From Lomentospora prolificans (Eukaryota; Ascomycota; Sordariomycetes; Microascales; Microascaceae): a DNA stretch of 64,000 bases. This document shows positions 24,801-37,099 of the stretch, piece after piece. The notes under the pieces are model-generated. The model saw only the letters and a program-made list of their open reading frames with translations. It searched no databases and was not told the origin of the DNA. Position 1 is the first letter of the stretch. The number at the start of each line of letters is the position of its first letter. The stretch is from NCBI GenBank assembly GCA_029532625.1, contig JARFXM010000004.1:2666001-2730000 (forward strand), given 5' to 3'. Position numbers and translations under genes: made by a program.

Positions 24801-26054
24801 TTGAGATGTGCGAATATTTGAACGAGTGCATCCTGGACTTTCGGCAACGATGTAGCGGAAAGAAGCTCATCCAAAGGGAAGTCTCGCATAAGTTGGTTGT
24901 ATTTCTGCACCTTCTCCATGGCCTCCTTCAACCCTGTATCGGCAGTGAAACTGACAGTGGCCTGGAAACGCTTGGCCTGCTTGAGAACTCCCAAAGTGAG
25001 AAGAACGCCATCACTTTCCAGTTGCGCCTCGATCGCCTCAAGAGCAGATTCCATTGACAGCCAGAAGTTGATTTCTTGGCTTGCGGTGAACTTGAGCTCC
25101 TGGGTTGGTCCGGACGACGAGTCCCTGGTCATCTTTGTAATTCCCTGAATTGACTTGATCCAACTGTTGACATTGGCCTGGAGGTTGTTGAGGATTGAAC
25201 TGTCCTGCAAGATGCCAGCTGGAATAAGCTCCAGAGACGGCTTCGTTCGGTCTAATTCGGCGGTTTCGAGGGCAGACTGGACAATGGGATGGAAGGTCAA
25301 GGAGACCTGTGGGATCTCAACATTCTCCTGGAGATGAAGCAAACTCAGTTCCAGATCGTTCCACCGCTTCTTCGTGATCGGGATACCAGTCTTTGAGTCG
25401 ACATCAGCGCGACCCCTCGTGCCGTTCGTAAGCTGGGTCTTGGTATTGGCGTCAAAGTAGGGGACCAGGGCGTTATGGATTAAGGACTGGAGAATCTCGT
25501 ACGGGGAAGTAGAGGGGCCTTGTTCGCCAACAGTCGCGTTCAATGTAGCAGGGCCAGGGAGATTAGTGATGAGTATCTGCGTGGTAAGAGGGAGTGCTGG
25601 GTCAAGAGGTTGAGCCCTTTTTAGGAGAACAAGAGAAGATACAGTCGTTGGAAGGGACGACATCTCGGTGGTGATGGTATACAAATGGAAAGGAGCCCCT
25701 ATCGTAGCCGCGTTAGTCCAACCCGCCAAAGGATACTAGTAGTGGGTAAGGAAGGCGACGCATACTTGTTTCTTCGGGCGTGGCCTCGATCGGTGATGAG
25801 GGAGCGATGTCCTTTTGGACATAGAGGTACTGCTGAGTATCCGCAGCGAAACGGCTACATCTTTGAATGGTATCCCCAATGCGGCTCTTGTGCAAAAGGC
25901 TACCGGGGCCCTCGAGCTCCTCTCTTGTCGCACCAAGCGTGCTGCCAATAACAGCAACTAGATGGTCGACGATTTGATTCGGATCCATGGCAGGGAACGA
26001 AGGTGAGCCCACGCCGTTGGTGGCCGGGCTCGCAGGCGACGGCGACACCTCCAT
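12871..26054 (-). CDS. nudA (ro-1 / DYN1 orthologue): Cytoplasmic dynein heavy chain, 4,340 aa
   Basis: Minus-end-directed microtubule motor for nuclear migration and for vesicle and endosome transport in hyphae. Three exons (- strand): 26054-25766, 25698-13400 and 13305-12871; introns of 67 and 94 nt have ACTAAC branch sites. The phases agree and give 4,340 aa, close to fungal homologues. Order: N-terminal tail and linker (to about 1,900); AAA1 with GPAGTGKTE (about 1,935) and Walker B CFDEFN; AAA2 with GNSGSGKSG (about 2,230) and FDGDVDP in place of a catalytic Glu; AAA3 with GPPGSGKT (about 2,600) and CDEINLP; AAA4 with GVSGSGKTT (about 2,940) and MDESNVLD; stalk coiled coils flanking the microtubule-binding domain (about 3,190-3,500); AAA5-6 and the C-terminal domain. 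The last exon (YECSAFIIDTWIEAVAQNR...) completes the C-terminus. AAA2 without hydrolysis is normal for dyneins. Nothing looks broken. Internal opposite-strand ORFs are shadows. Confidence 0.98.
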
Positions 26055-28471
26055 CCTGAGAAGATGGCAAGTATCGACTTATCGACGAAGAGAACGGCGG
26101 GGAGTATGATAGTATGTACAGGGTTCTAGATCATCGCAAAAAGACGGCCGAAACAAGATCGCTGAGAGGGTATTTGTCTATAGCACAAAAGGACTCGGAG
26201 TAGAAAACAGGCCTGGTGAATAAAAAGACGTCCACTGGCACAGAGAGAGAACAAAGGCGTCAATAAACCAGACAACGTAACCGTTTGGAAATAGTAGGCT
26301 GTCGTCAGATCTTGGTTTGGAGAAGGAAAAAAGGTTGGTAGTATTAAAAGGAGGGATCGAAGTTGGGCACGTATCGTGTCGTGTTATGCGGTTCGGTTTA
26401 TGTGAAGGGGCGGCTTTTAGTTTTGACTGTCGCGTCGATGGACGGTGGTTCGTTCTGCCCTTCCGATGGTGGGATCACGATAAGTTGGATGGAAAAGGAA
26501 GATCGACAAACTTCTTTCAGATGGAAGGTGAAAAGGTCCTCTTACCAGCCAAGGTACAACTGGATTCGAAAGTAATTACGAAGTTCGTTCGGCCTACGAA
26601 GGTACGCGATCTGAGGGATCCCTGCGCGACGACATGCATCTAGAAGGGGTGAATCGCTGTTACGGATAGGGTAATTTACCCCAAGTATCCAATCCTCGTC
26701 TTACGGAATCTGACGGTTTGCGTTACGGTTCGGTACATGGTACCGAGGAACAAACGGACATTTGAGGGACTGGAGAGCTTTTGAAAATGCTGGGGACTGG
26801 AAATGATGGTGGAGGGGTGCACCTGCTTAGCTCCCACGGGATGGTCCAGGTCTCTCCGCGATACACCCTGCGCCCACATTGCTATCTCGATGTACCGCTC
26901 GTTGAGTATGTCGAATGCTCTCTTCACACTGTAAAATCATCACCCGTGTCTCATTGATTCTGACAGTGTGTTGCTTTCATTAGATTGGCACGTTGTACTT
27001 TAAAAGCTGGATATTTCTAGCCCCTGTGCGAACACGGGGAACCGTTTGACAGGTCGAAACGTGGACGTCGGTTCCTCTCAAGCACACTCCTCATAATCCG
27101 CAACGCTGGCTAGCGCAGTCGAAAACGGGCCTGATAATTGGCCCTCGTGGATTCAACACTAATCAGTAGACCAGGGCCCACGGCACCAGTGCTCTGTCTC
27201 TTTCAACGTGAGCCACTAGAACATGGGAGGCTTTATGACCAAAGCCGCCTGGCGCCATTTTGCTCTCAGTATCCACGCTTGCCACGGTTCCCCCAAGTCT
27301 ATCCGTGCTGAAGAAGGTGCAGTCTTAGACAGGGGTAGCTGGCCTTGGGAGCCATCTTCCGTATTTGGACACCTCTACATTGAGGTCTGTCGTCTCTTGG
27401 AGTGAACTCGCTTATCATCTAGAAATGATATATTCCTCTGGCCTCCAAAGTATGAAACACATGATAAACTACCTTGGGCAGTCGTAGTGCCGGAACCATC
27501 AGAAACAGCACACATGCCATCACCAGCAGCCATTTTTACTACATTTCAGCGACATATGCTGTCAGAGATATTTCCTCTCTTTCCTTCGAGAGATCTACAA
27601 TTATCCAGCAAAGATCAGACACCAGTCATCGAATTATGCCTCCCGGCTGACCAACCCCAGTTTGTTGATTTTACTCGAGATCAGCAACTGAGAGATCCGG
27701 AAGCCTGGTGACGAAACAGATGGACCCAAGAAATTTTCATTCGTTTAAATAGAAAATAAATAAAGAAAATGAAAGAACAAGAGAAAAGAGAAAAAAACTG
27801 GTTCATCGAAGGTTGGGCTGGCTACCCTTCAACTTAGACAGGCCGTCGTCCATCCAAGACGGAGACACGCGAGCATCAAACTACAAGTAAATCGTAGGAA
27901 GGATGAAGAAAAATTCCCAAGTAAAAATCGACCATAGGAACAAGCCAGCAACCAAATGTAATACCCTCCTCCCCACCCCCTGACCCCGGGTTAACAACAT
28001 TCGCAATCATATTAGCTGCTGGTTACTTGACAAGATATAGACCCATGTTCAAGTACTGTATAAGTATTCTAAAGCCCATTTTTGCTCTCCCGCGCTATCG
28101 TTACTAACATCAAAATGCATGACCTAAAAAGACTACCTGAAAATAGATACCAGATCCATATGCCATCCCCAATCCGCCCCAAGGCAAAAATGCCGTGGTC
28201 CAAAATTTGAAGAAAAGAGCCCCGCAAAGCACCCGGTGAACCCCGATCCATATTAAAAAAGTAGACAGAGTCCCCAAGTCGGAAAAAACCCTGATGCCCG
28301 ACTGAGGGACACCATGATTGAGCAACATTGGCAAGATGCGTATAAAGAGGAGGAAGCAAAAGAGTGAGTAAGGCAGCCTAACAGATAAGTAGCCAAGACC
28401 GACGTCCATCCTTTGGCACAGGTCCGGCGAGCCCGTAATGCAAAGAGGAGTGTGAAATGCTTCGTCAAACA
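26055..28471. other. Intergenic: dynein promoter and 3' side of the FAR1-like gene
   Basis: About 2.4 kb upstream of the dynein ATG. Open frames (for example 26317-26643 + and 26676-26927 -) are short, overlap and show no motifs. The part near 26.1-26.4 kb should hold the dynein promoter and leader. The part near 27.7-28.4 kb is A-rich and may be the 3' UTR of the next gene. No gene or RNA is supported. Confidence 0.5.
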
Positions 28472-30303
28472 TTATTTGGCACCAGTTCCTCGAACTCCGC
28501 CATCCTCAGCCAGCCTCTCTCGCTGTACCATAACCCGCTGGTTACAGATATCGATAAACATTTCAAACCTTTCAATGACCTTGTCCTTCTCTGCAATCGT
28601 TGCTTTTAGGGCGTCAACTTCCTTTTTGCTTTCTTCTTTTAGCTTGTCCAACTCTTCGCGGGTCTTGGCTAATTCCCGCCTGAGGTCAGCCCTGATCCGT
28701 TCTTCTGCTGTCGGATGTGGCTTGCTGTATATAGCGGGGCGGTTTTCCGCCAAACCAGTAGCGACTTTTTGGGGGTTTCGATTGATCGCTGCTCGGGCGT
28801 TGTATATATCTCTCGGGAGAAGCGGGACGTGTGGGTTTTCGGTTTGCAGGATCTCGAGCGTCTGGCTAACGCCGACACCTGGGCCTGGTCAGACACAAAA
28901 ATGTTAACAGAGACATGCTTCAGGGGCGGAGACGTACCGTTTTCTTTAAGAGACTTGACCGCTGCTACCATCTTGCTATCAAGCTTCCGGGCCGCTGGAT
29001 GTTGGAGAGGACTCTCGCTCGGGCCGTGATTATGCCGAAGATGTTGGGGGTCTGGACGATAACGAATCGTCCACTGTGTTCGCTGCTCGATGGCAAAGAA
29101 CCCAAACGGACAATCGCATTTACGTGAGGACGTCTTGCGCTTTCGGGCTTCGGGGCTGACGCGACTTGGCGGCTTGCCAGCACGGTCACAGACGAACAGA
29201 ACCTTCTTTAGACCCGGAACAGTCTTCTTTGACCGACCGATCACGATCGCGTAACCAACAGATGTGCAGTATTGTAGGACACTCTTATGGACTGCCTCCA
29301 AGGTAGGGTAGCTACCACCCTCTGGCGGTGGAGACATCATCTCGCCCATGGGCTGGCGCGGAACAAAAGGAGAATTATCTCCAAGCTTCGAGTCGCCAGC
29401 ACTCTCGTCCTCTCCACCTTCCGCATGGTTCTCCGCTTCCATAGATTCAGGTGCATGTTGTTCCTGAGGTTGTGCGGGAGAGTCCGGCGGTTGCGATTTG
29501 ACCGCTGGCTTGGCCTGAACTTGCGGTTGAGGTTGTGGTTGAGGGGGTATCGTTGGAGTAGGCGTTTGCTGGGAAGAACGCGCCTGGTGAGCCGCCTGGT
29601 GAGCTTGATGAGCTTGATGAGCAGCGGCTTGCTGGGCTGCCGCCGCCTGTTGAGCGGCCTGGTGCGCTTGGTGTGCCTGGTGTGCTTGGTGGGCAACCTG
29701 ATGAACCTGGTGAGCCGTGGCTTGATGACCCATATGCCCTTGGTGCGCGGCTTGATGGGCTTGATGAGCCGCGGCCTGGTGCTGCTGCGTCTGATGCGCC
29801 GCATGAGTCTGTTGAGTCTGGTGAGGCGCGTGGCTCTGATGGGTATGGGTTTGGTGCTGGAGCGATTGATGAGTCTGATGAGTCTGATGGGTTTGATGGG
29901 CCTGATGACTCTGGTGGGACATGATGGTATCGTTGTGTATCGGTTGGCTCATGGGCTGATGTCCATACATCATCGATGGTGTTTGCTGTCGCGGAGGAGC
30001 CGCCCGTTGTCTCGCCTGGACAACAGCCCCGGGCACATGGCTCTGAGGGCCTCGAGTAGAAGCGTTGGCAACATTCCCATTGACGGCGGCTTGGTTGAAG
30101 AGATGGTGGCCGTAGGTTCCCTGTGGAGGCTGTTGAGGAGCGTATGCTTGTTGCTGATACGGAGAAGCGGCATGAGGCACCGGAGAGGCCTTGTTCTGAG
30201 GAGGAGCGTGGGACGGTTGGAAGGCAGCAGAACGCCGGATGCCAACCTGGGGAAACGTCAAGCCAGGATGGGCGCCGGATCCCGACTGCCCCAGGGCCGA
30301 CAT
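28472..30303 (-). CDS. FAR1-like DNA-binding domain protein with His/Gln-rich tract, 592 aa
   Basis: Two exons (- strand): 30303-28938 and 28884-28472, with a 53-nt intron (GTACGT donor, GTTAAC branch site, CCAG acceptor). Splicing changes frame and gives ...LKENGPGVGVSQTLEILQ..., which runs into a coiled coil, so the unspliced 544-aa reading is wrong. Residues about 95-245 are low complexity, dominated by HQ, HQA and HQT units, followed by a P/Q-rich stretch. Residues about 325-435 resemble the FAR1 zinc-binding domain: a hydrophobic start, GYAIVIGRS, a first Cys in LFVCDRAGK, CDCPF, then a final His pair in HLRHNHGPS. The C-terminus has LLPRDIYNARAAINR and a Lys/Glu-rich coiled coil. FAR1 domains come from Mutator-like transposases, and there is no transposase core here. 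A transcription-factor role is inference. Confidence 0.82.
29580..29935 (-). repeat. Coding low-complexity tract of His-Gln (HQA/HQT) units
   Basis: Degenerate CAT/CAC-CAA/CAG-GCC/ACT triplet-of-codons units repeat across about 355 nt of the FAR1-like gene. The reverse strand stays open through the repeat and creates long spurious ORFs. Confidence 0.85.
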
Positions 30304-31807
30304 GATGAGAGGGCGACGATCGTGTCGAGCCTGGAGCCGAGGGCGGGAGTCGTGAGTCTTCGGAGGTAGATAAAGGTAACAAAGATGATGATGGGAAAAT
30401 GCTGCTTGTCGCTTTAAGGTTTCGTAATCCTAGTGATGGTGATGATGGACTTGCAGTGCGTTGTGACCGTACAGGAAACCCTCGGGGGTGAATACAGAGT
30501 AATGAAATGGGGGGGGAGGGTGTGGACCGCTGGGGTGTGGGTTGATGTGGGCTTGGGCTCCCAGGTTGTTTTTTCTCTGTTTTTGTGGGAGGTGTCGAGA
30601 AAAAGGGAAGGGGAAGGGGGGGGGGAACCATGGAGGGTGGAGGGAGTAAAGAGGGAAAGTTTCGGGTTGGGCTGGCAAGGTGCTGGGACCCCAAAATCCG
30701 ACCGGCTGCCTGACAACAACACCGGGTCTGAAGGTAAGCCAGCCAATCAACAAGCGCTGCACTAGCCCCTTCCAGGCTGGAGGCAAGATGGCTTGGAGTT
30801 GGATAGGCCAGTTTTCCTTGGCTATTTTCAGGCCCACCCATTGATCTACCGCCCGTACTGTATACTTTTTCCTTGCCACAAGACCATTGGTGTTCGGCTG
30901 CGGTTTTTCACCAAACCCTCCCACAATAGACCAATCATCGCGTTGACTTTGTGTACAGGCTACCACTGGCACTCGGAATACCAGTGTGTTCAACCTAACA
31001 CATCCAGCATTCTCGTCCCTACCAAAACAGTCCTTTGGCGCGTACCAACCCCTAATAATCCCTCACCGGACTGAGGAATATCTCACACGTACTTGATACA
31101 CACCAGCACAGTGCGCTCCATTCAAGCATCCACCTTTCAAGCCTCCCTTGTCTACAGTGTTATTATCAAAGGAACAACTGTCTGCTTTTTTCCGAGAGTA
31201 CATAATATTACCCTGACGGACTCCGCAGGAAAGCACAATGCACTGTATGAGGCGGCATGTGTTCCTGACACTCGCAAACACTGACATCACGTGCTTTCGC
31301 GTTTCACAGCCACAAATGAAGTCGTGCCCAGCGGTTGGATAGTGGAACGATAATATTACCTTCGTGTTTGCAGTATTATTGGAAGCAGGCTGTGCTGAGC
31401 CCAGCATCTAATACAAGAAAGAGTTCAGCTGGCTCCTCTTCACTGGTTGTTAATAATAGCAGAACCTCGACACAAGCGTCACGACAGTCACCCAACAGGT
31501 TGTGTCATGTAAGCATCCAGGCTTTTCTATCGAATTGTACACGAGTTCGTAAATACGAAGCATAAACAAGTAAATCCCGTAGGGCTGCAAATCCGTATCA
31601 TCAGACATATAAACGCCCAGTGTCCCTTTTTATAACCTCTTGGTATCATAAGAAAACAGTCCTGCAAATTTCCCAGGCGATGGGAAACTTCCCAATGAAG
31701 AATGAAAAAGTGAATAAAAGTTAAGATGAAAAATGAAAATTCAAGAAGGCCAAGGCGTTGGCTAGTGGGAAGAGAAGTTCACAAAGGACCGAAGGCACCC
31801 TGCGTGA
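30304..31807. other. Intergenic: promoter of FAR1-like gene and 3' side of zinc-finger gene
   Basis: About 1.5 kb. Near 30.3-30.7 kb there is a G-rich leader region including a run of 10 G (30616-30625). The 31.6-31.8 kb part is A-rich and probably the 3' UTR of the zinc-finger gene. No coding signal. Confidence 0.5.
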
Positions 31808-34800
31808 TTACTCCACTTTCTTTCGTTTATTAGGTCGCCTGCTCGCATTCTCACCATCGACGAAGTGTCCCTTATCAAGTTGATGCTGGCGAAGATTGTC
31901 TGGGCGGTTCTTGTACTGGCTAGTGCATCCTGGGTACGGACACTTGTAAATTCGCGGTGGGGCTTTCGAGTGCTGGAGTTTCTTATGCTTGGCCATACTC
32001 CCTTTAAACCATTGCGGGTCACCCTTAGGTCTGTAGCCGCAAATCTCGCAACAAGCGTCGGCCTCTACTTTTTGTGGTTCTGAAGCAAGCTCCGCTTCGA
32101 CCGGCTTGTCTTTTTGAGGACAAGCCAATGCCGTTCCGGTGTCTGGTATAGATTGTGGTGACTGTCGTGCCGGAGACCGCAAGTCGCTAGTGGTCCCCTT
32201 ATTGGAAGGAATAGTCGAATCAATGAGTGGAGATGAGGTATCGGATGGGAAGCTGTACTGAATAGTCGGATCCTCGCTATCAAGTAGGAATCGGCTAGCC
32301 CAGGAGTCAAACAGGTCGATAACATCGCGAGATTTTTGAGTGGGTGATCTGGGGATGGACGCAATGAAAGACTCAATCAGATCGGTAAGGTGGCCGTAAT
32401 ACGTGGACCGGGGGGCCGATCCCAACGAGAGATCGTCATAAAGGCTATCAAATTGACGTCGGACGATTGGTGCATAGTCCATTATAAACGTTGCAGGGCG
32501 TATAAAACCCTATCGGCGTGTTAGTCTTCCATAGGCTCCAAGGGCTCTTTAAAAAAGGCACAGGCGTCCGAAACATATAACTTACATGGGCTGCCTGTAG
32601 AAGTTCAAGCTCTGCTCTCCGAAGGGTACTTATCTGTCCCTTGCTGACTCGGTCGCAAATGGACGAATACACAGCTGCCAATTTCGGCATGCTACTAAAT
32701 TGTCGGCGCATGGTATTGGCAATAGCGCTAACCGAGCTGGAAAAGGTGAGATCGCCAACACGTGAGAGCAAAGTCGCTTCCGTCAGGTGCGTAGTCCATA
32801 GCTCCGAGGCCATCCCCTCCATTTCTACAGGTACATTTCCAGATAAAAGGGAGTATTCGAGTTCTGAACGTATTTGTTAGAAATGTTATCATTAATTGTA
32901 ACACAAGAGGGCAAGTGCTTACCGTCAAGCAGATGCTGGGCAACCCCAACCAGCGAGTCTGTCTTGGCGGGTGGCGAGCCAAATCCGTGAACAGCTTCTT
33001 TGCCTTTACCAATATCATCCTCAAGAGTATGAAGCATCGCGCTCGGTGGCTGTGAGGATGCTGGAAGACCCAAAGGCGAGATCTCCAGATCATCTGGTTG
33101 CCAAATCGTACGGGTTACCTCAAGATACTCTCGAGGGGACGACGTTGTGAAACACCGAGAATAGCTAAGTGCCTGCGAAAAGAGATCGTTGGAGTAGGCC
33201 CCAGATTCCTCTCCATGAACCACCAAAAAATAAGAATAAGCGATATGAACAAAGCAAAGCAGGTCCAACGGCGACTCGGGTGCTGAGCCACTTAGAATAC
33301 GATTCAAAGCAGCGTGCCCAGTGGATGCAACGTCTCTAGCCTCGGTGGCGGCGAATTGAAGCGCCAGGCCATTTGCATTCAAATGTTGCAACTTGGACTT
33401 CGAAGACGAGATGTGAGCCAGAAGAGTTTCCCAGATAGATGTAATGAGCAAAGAGGGTTCAACATGAGACGAACGGGGCGGAAGATCAGTAGAGGATTCG
33501 GCAGCAGAATAAGGCGAGGCAATACCGTTATCTAAGGCGATGCCACCAGAAGAGACGACCGTGGGGGCCGATGTCATTTCAGGAGGGATGTCGAAGTTTT
33601 CAAAGGCAAGAAGGGCTGTAGAGTCTAAAAGATCCTCGGGGGCAGTAGGGAGCGAGCTGTACGTTGGATAGTCGGCCGGAAGTTCTGAGATCACGTCGGT
33701 CAAAACGAGGTCTTCATCCAGGGGACTACTGAATACTGGTGTGTCCTGAAAATCCTTGCCCTCATTTCCGGGTTGGCAGATCAGGCCAGAGATGGGGGAA
33801 TCTAGGTCAACATCCATTCCAGAGGATATCGGCCAAAGCCTGCCCCACTCGGACGGGGAAATCGAAACCTCCGTGTTCATCGTTTGAAAGGAGTCGGTTG
33901 TGCTAGTGCTGCTAGTGCTGTTTGTGCTGTTCGTACTATTCGTACTCGAGTTGCTTGCATTTGACCTAAGAGAGGAGCTCGGCGCTAAAGTCTTGCTGCG
34001 AGTCTTTATGCGACGGTCGTCTCCGTTCTGCGAGCTAAGCGAGACGATAGATCTCCTGTCTGTATTGGCAAAGTCTAGTGGGATGTAAGCAACTGGATCG
34101 TTGATCCAGTTCATGACCGCGTTGCCAGGTTCAGCTTGATTCATAAGGCTATTCTCCAACTCAGCGGGTATAACGCAAGAGGGTACCGTTTGAGGGGAGA
34201 CGGTTGCGAAGAATGTAGGCGGTTCAGATTCTGGCTTCGGTCTCGGCTTCGGCAGCCGCGCGCCTGAGGGTACTTGCTGAGAAGGAGAGCAGGGCGGCGC
34301 ATTAACAGTGGGAATCTCGATCGAATCGATCTCGTGGATCTCTGAAGTTGTACACAGCTCAATGGCCAGGGAATCGTAACTTGGGGGCGGGACGAAATCA
34401 TCCTCCGCCAATGAGTTGGCCATAACATCTTTCTTTGACTTATGACCGAGGGAGGTGAAAAAAGTTTTGGCCATGGAGAGCATTTTGCGACGTTTTGTCG
34501 GGTGGCCGAGGCATCTCTTGCATTTCGCATCAGTAAAGGTCTCCACCTTACAACACCCATAACACCAGTACTCGGCCGACTCCAGCTCCTCACAGGAGTA
34601 AAGGTGCCGAAGCATCAACTCATGATTCGAAAAGCGTTTCCTGCATCGCAATAAAGGACACTCTAGGCGCTCAGCAGGAGACATTCGTTGACATGCATTG
34701 CGTTGCACGGCAACCCAAACCATGAAACGATTAAAGGCGCAATCATCACGAGACGTTTGCCTCGTTCTAAGATTCCACAAGTCAGTTTCGGATGAAAAAT

Positions 34801-35110
34801 AATCCCATGATAGAAAGCGTCACGACCAGGCAAGATGCACAAATCTAAGGCAGGGCACAGGAAGAACCGGCCCCCCCCCCCCGACAAAAAAAAAGAAAGA
34901 CGGTCAACACACTTACACGCAGGACACGGGACCCCGCGGCGTTGTGTCTTCTGATGACGATGCCGCTGTAGAGATAGAGCAAGCCCTTGAGCGCCTAAGG
35001 CCCAAGCGACTAAATGAAGGTGATCGAGTAGAAAGGCGTAGGGCTGAAAGTGCCGACGACGGTTGGTCGCTGATAATGGATAACGAAAGACGCGGTTTCT
35101 CCGGATCCAT
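31808..35110 (-). CDS. C2H2-type zinc-finger protein, 1,005 aa, four exons
   Basis: Exons (- strand): 35110-34917, 34766-32923, 32863-32586 and 32509-31808; introns of 150, 59 and 76 nt. Each junction restores frame: SCV-TRQTSRDD, HLLD-E-LEYSLLSG and AAH-GFIRPATFIMDY. Residues 65-145 form a Cys-rich module (ECPLLRCRKRF...H, then WCYGCC...CKRCLGHPTKRRK). The middle is Ser/Thr/Pro-rich with an SNASNSS-NST-NST stretch. The C-terminus has CEICGYRP...H..LQH and KCPYPGCTSQY...H...KGHF, two C2H2-like fingers, followed by a basic RRPNKRKKVE that looks like a nuclear localisation signal. This layout occurs in a family of uncharacterised Pezizomycotina C2H2 proteins. Intron 1 contains a run of 12 C and a run of 9 A on the + strand. 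A nuclear transcription factor is likely; targets are unknown. Confidence 0.85.
34871..34894. repeat. C12 and A9 homopolymers inside intron 1 of the zinc-finger gene
   Basis: Twelve C at 34871-34882 are followed, after GAC, by nine A (34886-34894). On the coding strand this reads T9 then G12 within the 150-nt intron. Confidence 0.85.
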
Positions 35111-37099
35111 GGTGGGCGACTAGCTTGGTGGAGGTTGGATGAAGGTTGGAGGGGAATTGAGGACGATGATGATCTAAGAAGGATAATGAGTGATGTAACC
35201 TCTTCCCATTTTTTTATCTTTCTTCAAGTCAAGCTATCGAAAAGCAAAAGATATAGGAGTAACGGAAGATTAGACTATTGGAGCCGGAGGGGGTGGTTGA
35301 AGACCAGGTTGGTGAGGTCCTGAGATCGGATCGAGCGAACTGGAAGCGAGACTAGAATTTAGGACTTGTCGAGTGGCTAGGACTTGTTGGATTTGGGGCA
35401 GCTCACTGTTGCGTTGCTGGCGTTGCGTTGAGTTGCGTTCAGTTGGCGGGGTCAGATTGCGCCAGCCAGCTAGGAGGGAGGTGTGGGGGTGAAGGCAGCA
35501 GGGAAGGCACGGCACACAGGCAGCAGGGCAGAGCAAGGCGAGCAGGGACAGGACAGGAGAGGAAACGAACGGAAGCAGAGGAGAGAAACAAAAGTGAGGC
35601 GCCCAGCCAGATTCTTTTTAAGAACGTGCCGCTGCGTCCGAACAACCTAGGATTGCTCCAGGCCAAACCTCTGAATTATCGAGGGTGATGGAGGGCGGGT
35701 GGTGGCTTCACAAGTCTTGGGCAACACCGGATAGAGTCTGGAGCACAGCCAGCCAGCAAAGGGGGGCCTCCAGCCATCCAAGGATCAACTGACGTCAATA
35801 TCTTGCCAGCAATTCTGGCTTTGTTTGCCAAAAATCCAACAGCAATCGACAGTATGGAGCGCATAGTCGGGGTGGGAGCGGAGACAATCGGCCATGGAAC
35901 TGAGGCGCTACGGATAGGCGGAGAGCCAGCCAAGGCGCCTTGGTTGGGGATGAGTTGCAGCACACGACCTCGTGTCTCACCCGTTGTACTCCCGGCTCGG
36001 CTTCAATGTACTGGGCTACGGGAGTCCTCTGGAGGATATACTTCTGCTGACAGTGATTAACCAGATGGGATACTTCTGTGCAAGGATCTGTAGCCTGAGG
36101 TATAGGGGAAAATACGAAAATATACACATCCTTTGTGCTCAGGACACTAGATACATTCGGCGCCAGCGTTGATTGTGTGTGGTCCAGAGGTATTCCTATC
36201 GACCTTAAAAGGACTCTTACACTTGCACGGGAGCGGGTCAAGAGAGTGGACTATCGGTCGAGATGTGGCTGTGGAACCCTTGGGGAGAGATGAGCTTTTT
36301 AGTGTTCCATTTCGGTAAGGAATGCGAGCCTGGCTCATTCTTTATTCAGCAGCAACTCAGCACATTCCAGGTATTTTGTACATCTCCGAGGACCCAATTT
36401 ATTAGTGTCCACCTACCCTAACCATTATTCTTGACTCCGCACTAGCTGGCCGGGCTCCATACTGCACAGCCACAGCATCGCCGAGATTGCTCACCTTGCT
36501 GACACTCCTATCGAAGCTCCCAGTGTGTTTCGAGGTTTGTGCAGCGTGGCGGTGACGATGTGCTTAAGTGGATCTATATACTTCATATCCTCTCAGGTAT
36601 TGAGGCGCCGGATTCCAAATCACCGAGCACGTTTCGCTGGTCTGGCAGCGTCAAAACTGTGAAGCCGCCGGACAAAGCCTTGAACCGACATGTCTCAACA
36701 TCTCATGTTTACTGGGCCAGCCATTGCACGGCGAAGCCGCACACGCAAATACTCCGCTAGATGGTATCTTGCAACCGGGTCTCTCGGGTGTCAAGAAACT
36801 AGAGGTGTGATTCTGGAACCCCGACTTCAAATCGATGGCACAGGTAATATCTACCCATGCCAGCGGGCATGGGGTGATATCCACGAGGACAGATCAGTGG
36901 CGGCTCTATAAGAATCGGCCTCTGCGGTCACTATCGTCAGCTATTGACTAGAGTGACATTCTATGGTTAAGCCACAACGCCACCGGATCGTGGTTACTTC
37001 ATAAGTTAATGTGTTCTCAGCCATAACCTCCCATCTTGCAATGAACTCTGACGCGCCGTCAAATACGTCGTGAAAGCAGTGCCATTTCAGTAGCTCTCT
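35111..37099. other. Gene-poor region upstream of the zinc-finger gene
   Basis: The first few hundred bases should hold the promoter and leader of the zinc-finger gene. Beyond that only short overlapping frames are present, and none has a known motif or workable splice model. One 77-codon frame (36651-36884, -) was read and not recognised. Confidence 0.45.

Noticed and set aside
29287..30369. 360-codon + strand ORF opposite the FAR1-like gene
   Set aside because: It is the antisense of the HQ-coding repeat, rich in Leu/Arg/Met/Gly, with no motif and no start or splice context. The - strand gene has a recognisable domain and a phase-consistent intron.
29447..30841. 464-codon - strand ORF in another frame over the same region
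   Set aside because: Pro/Ser-rich shadow frame created by the same repeat. It crosses the promoter of the FAR1-like gene and carries no domain.
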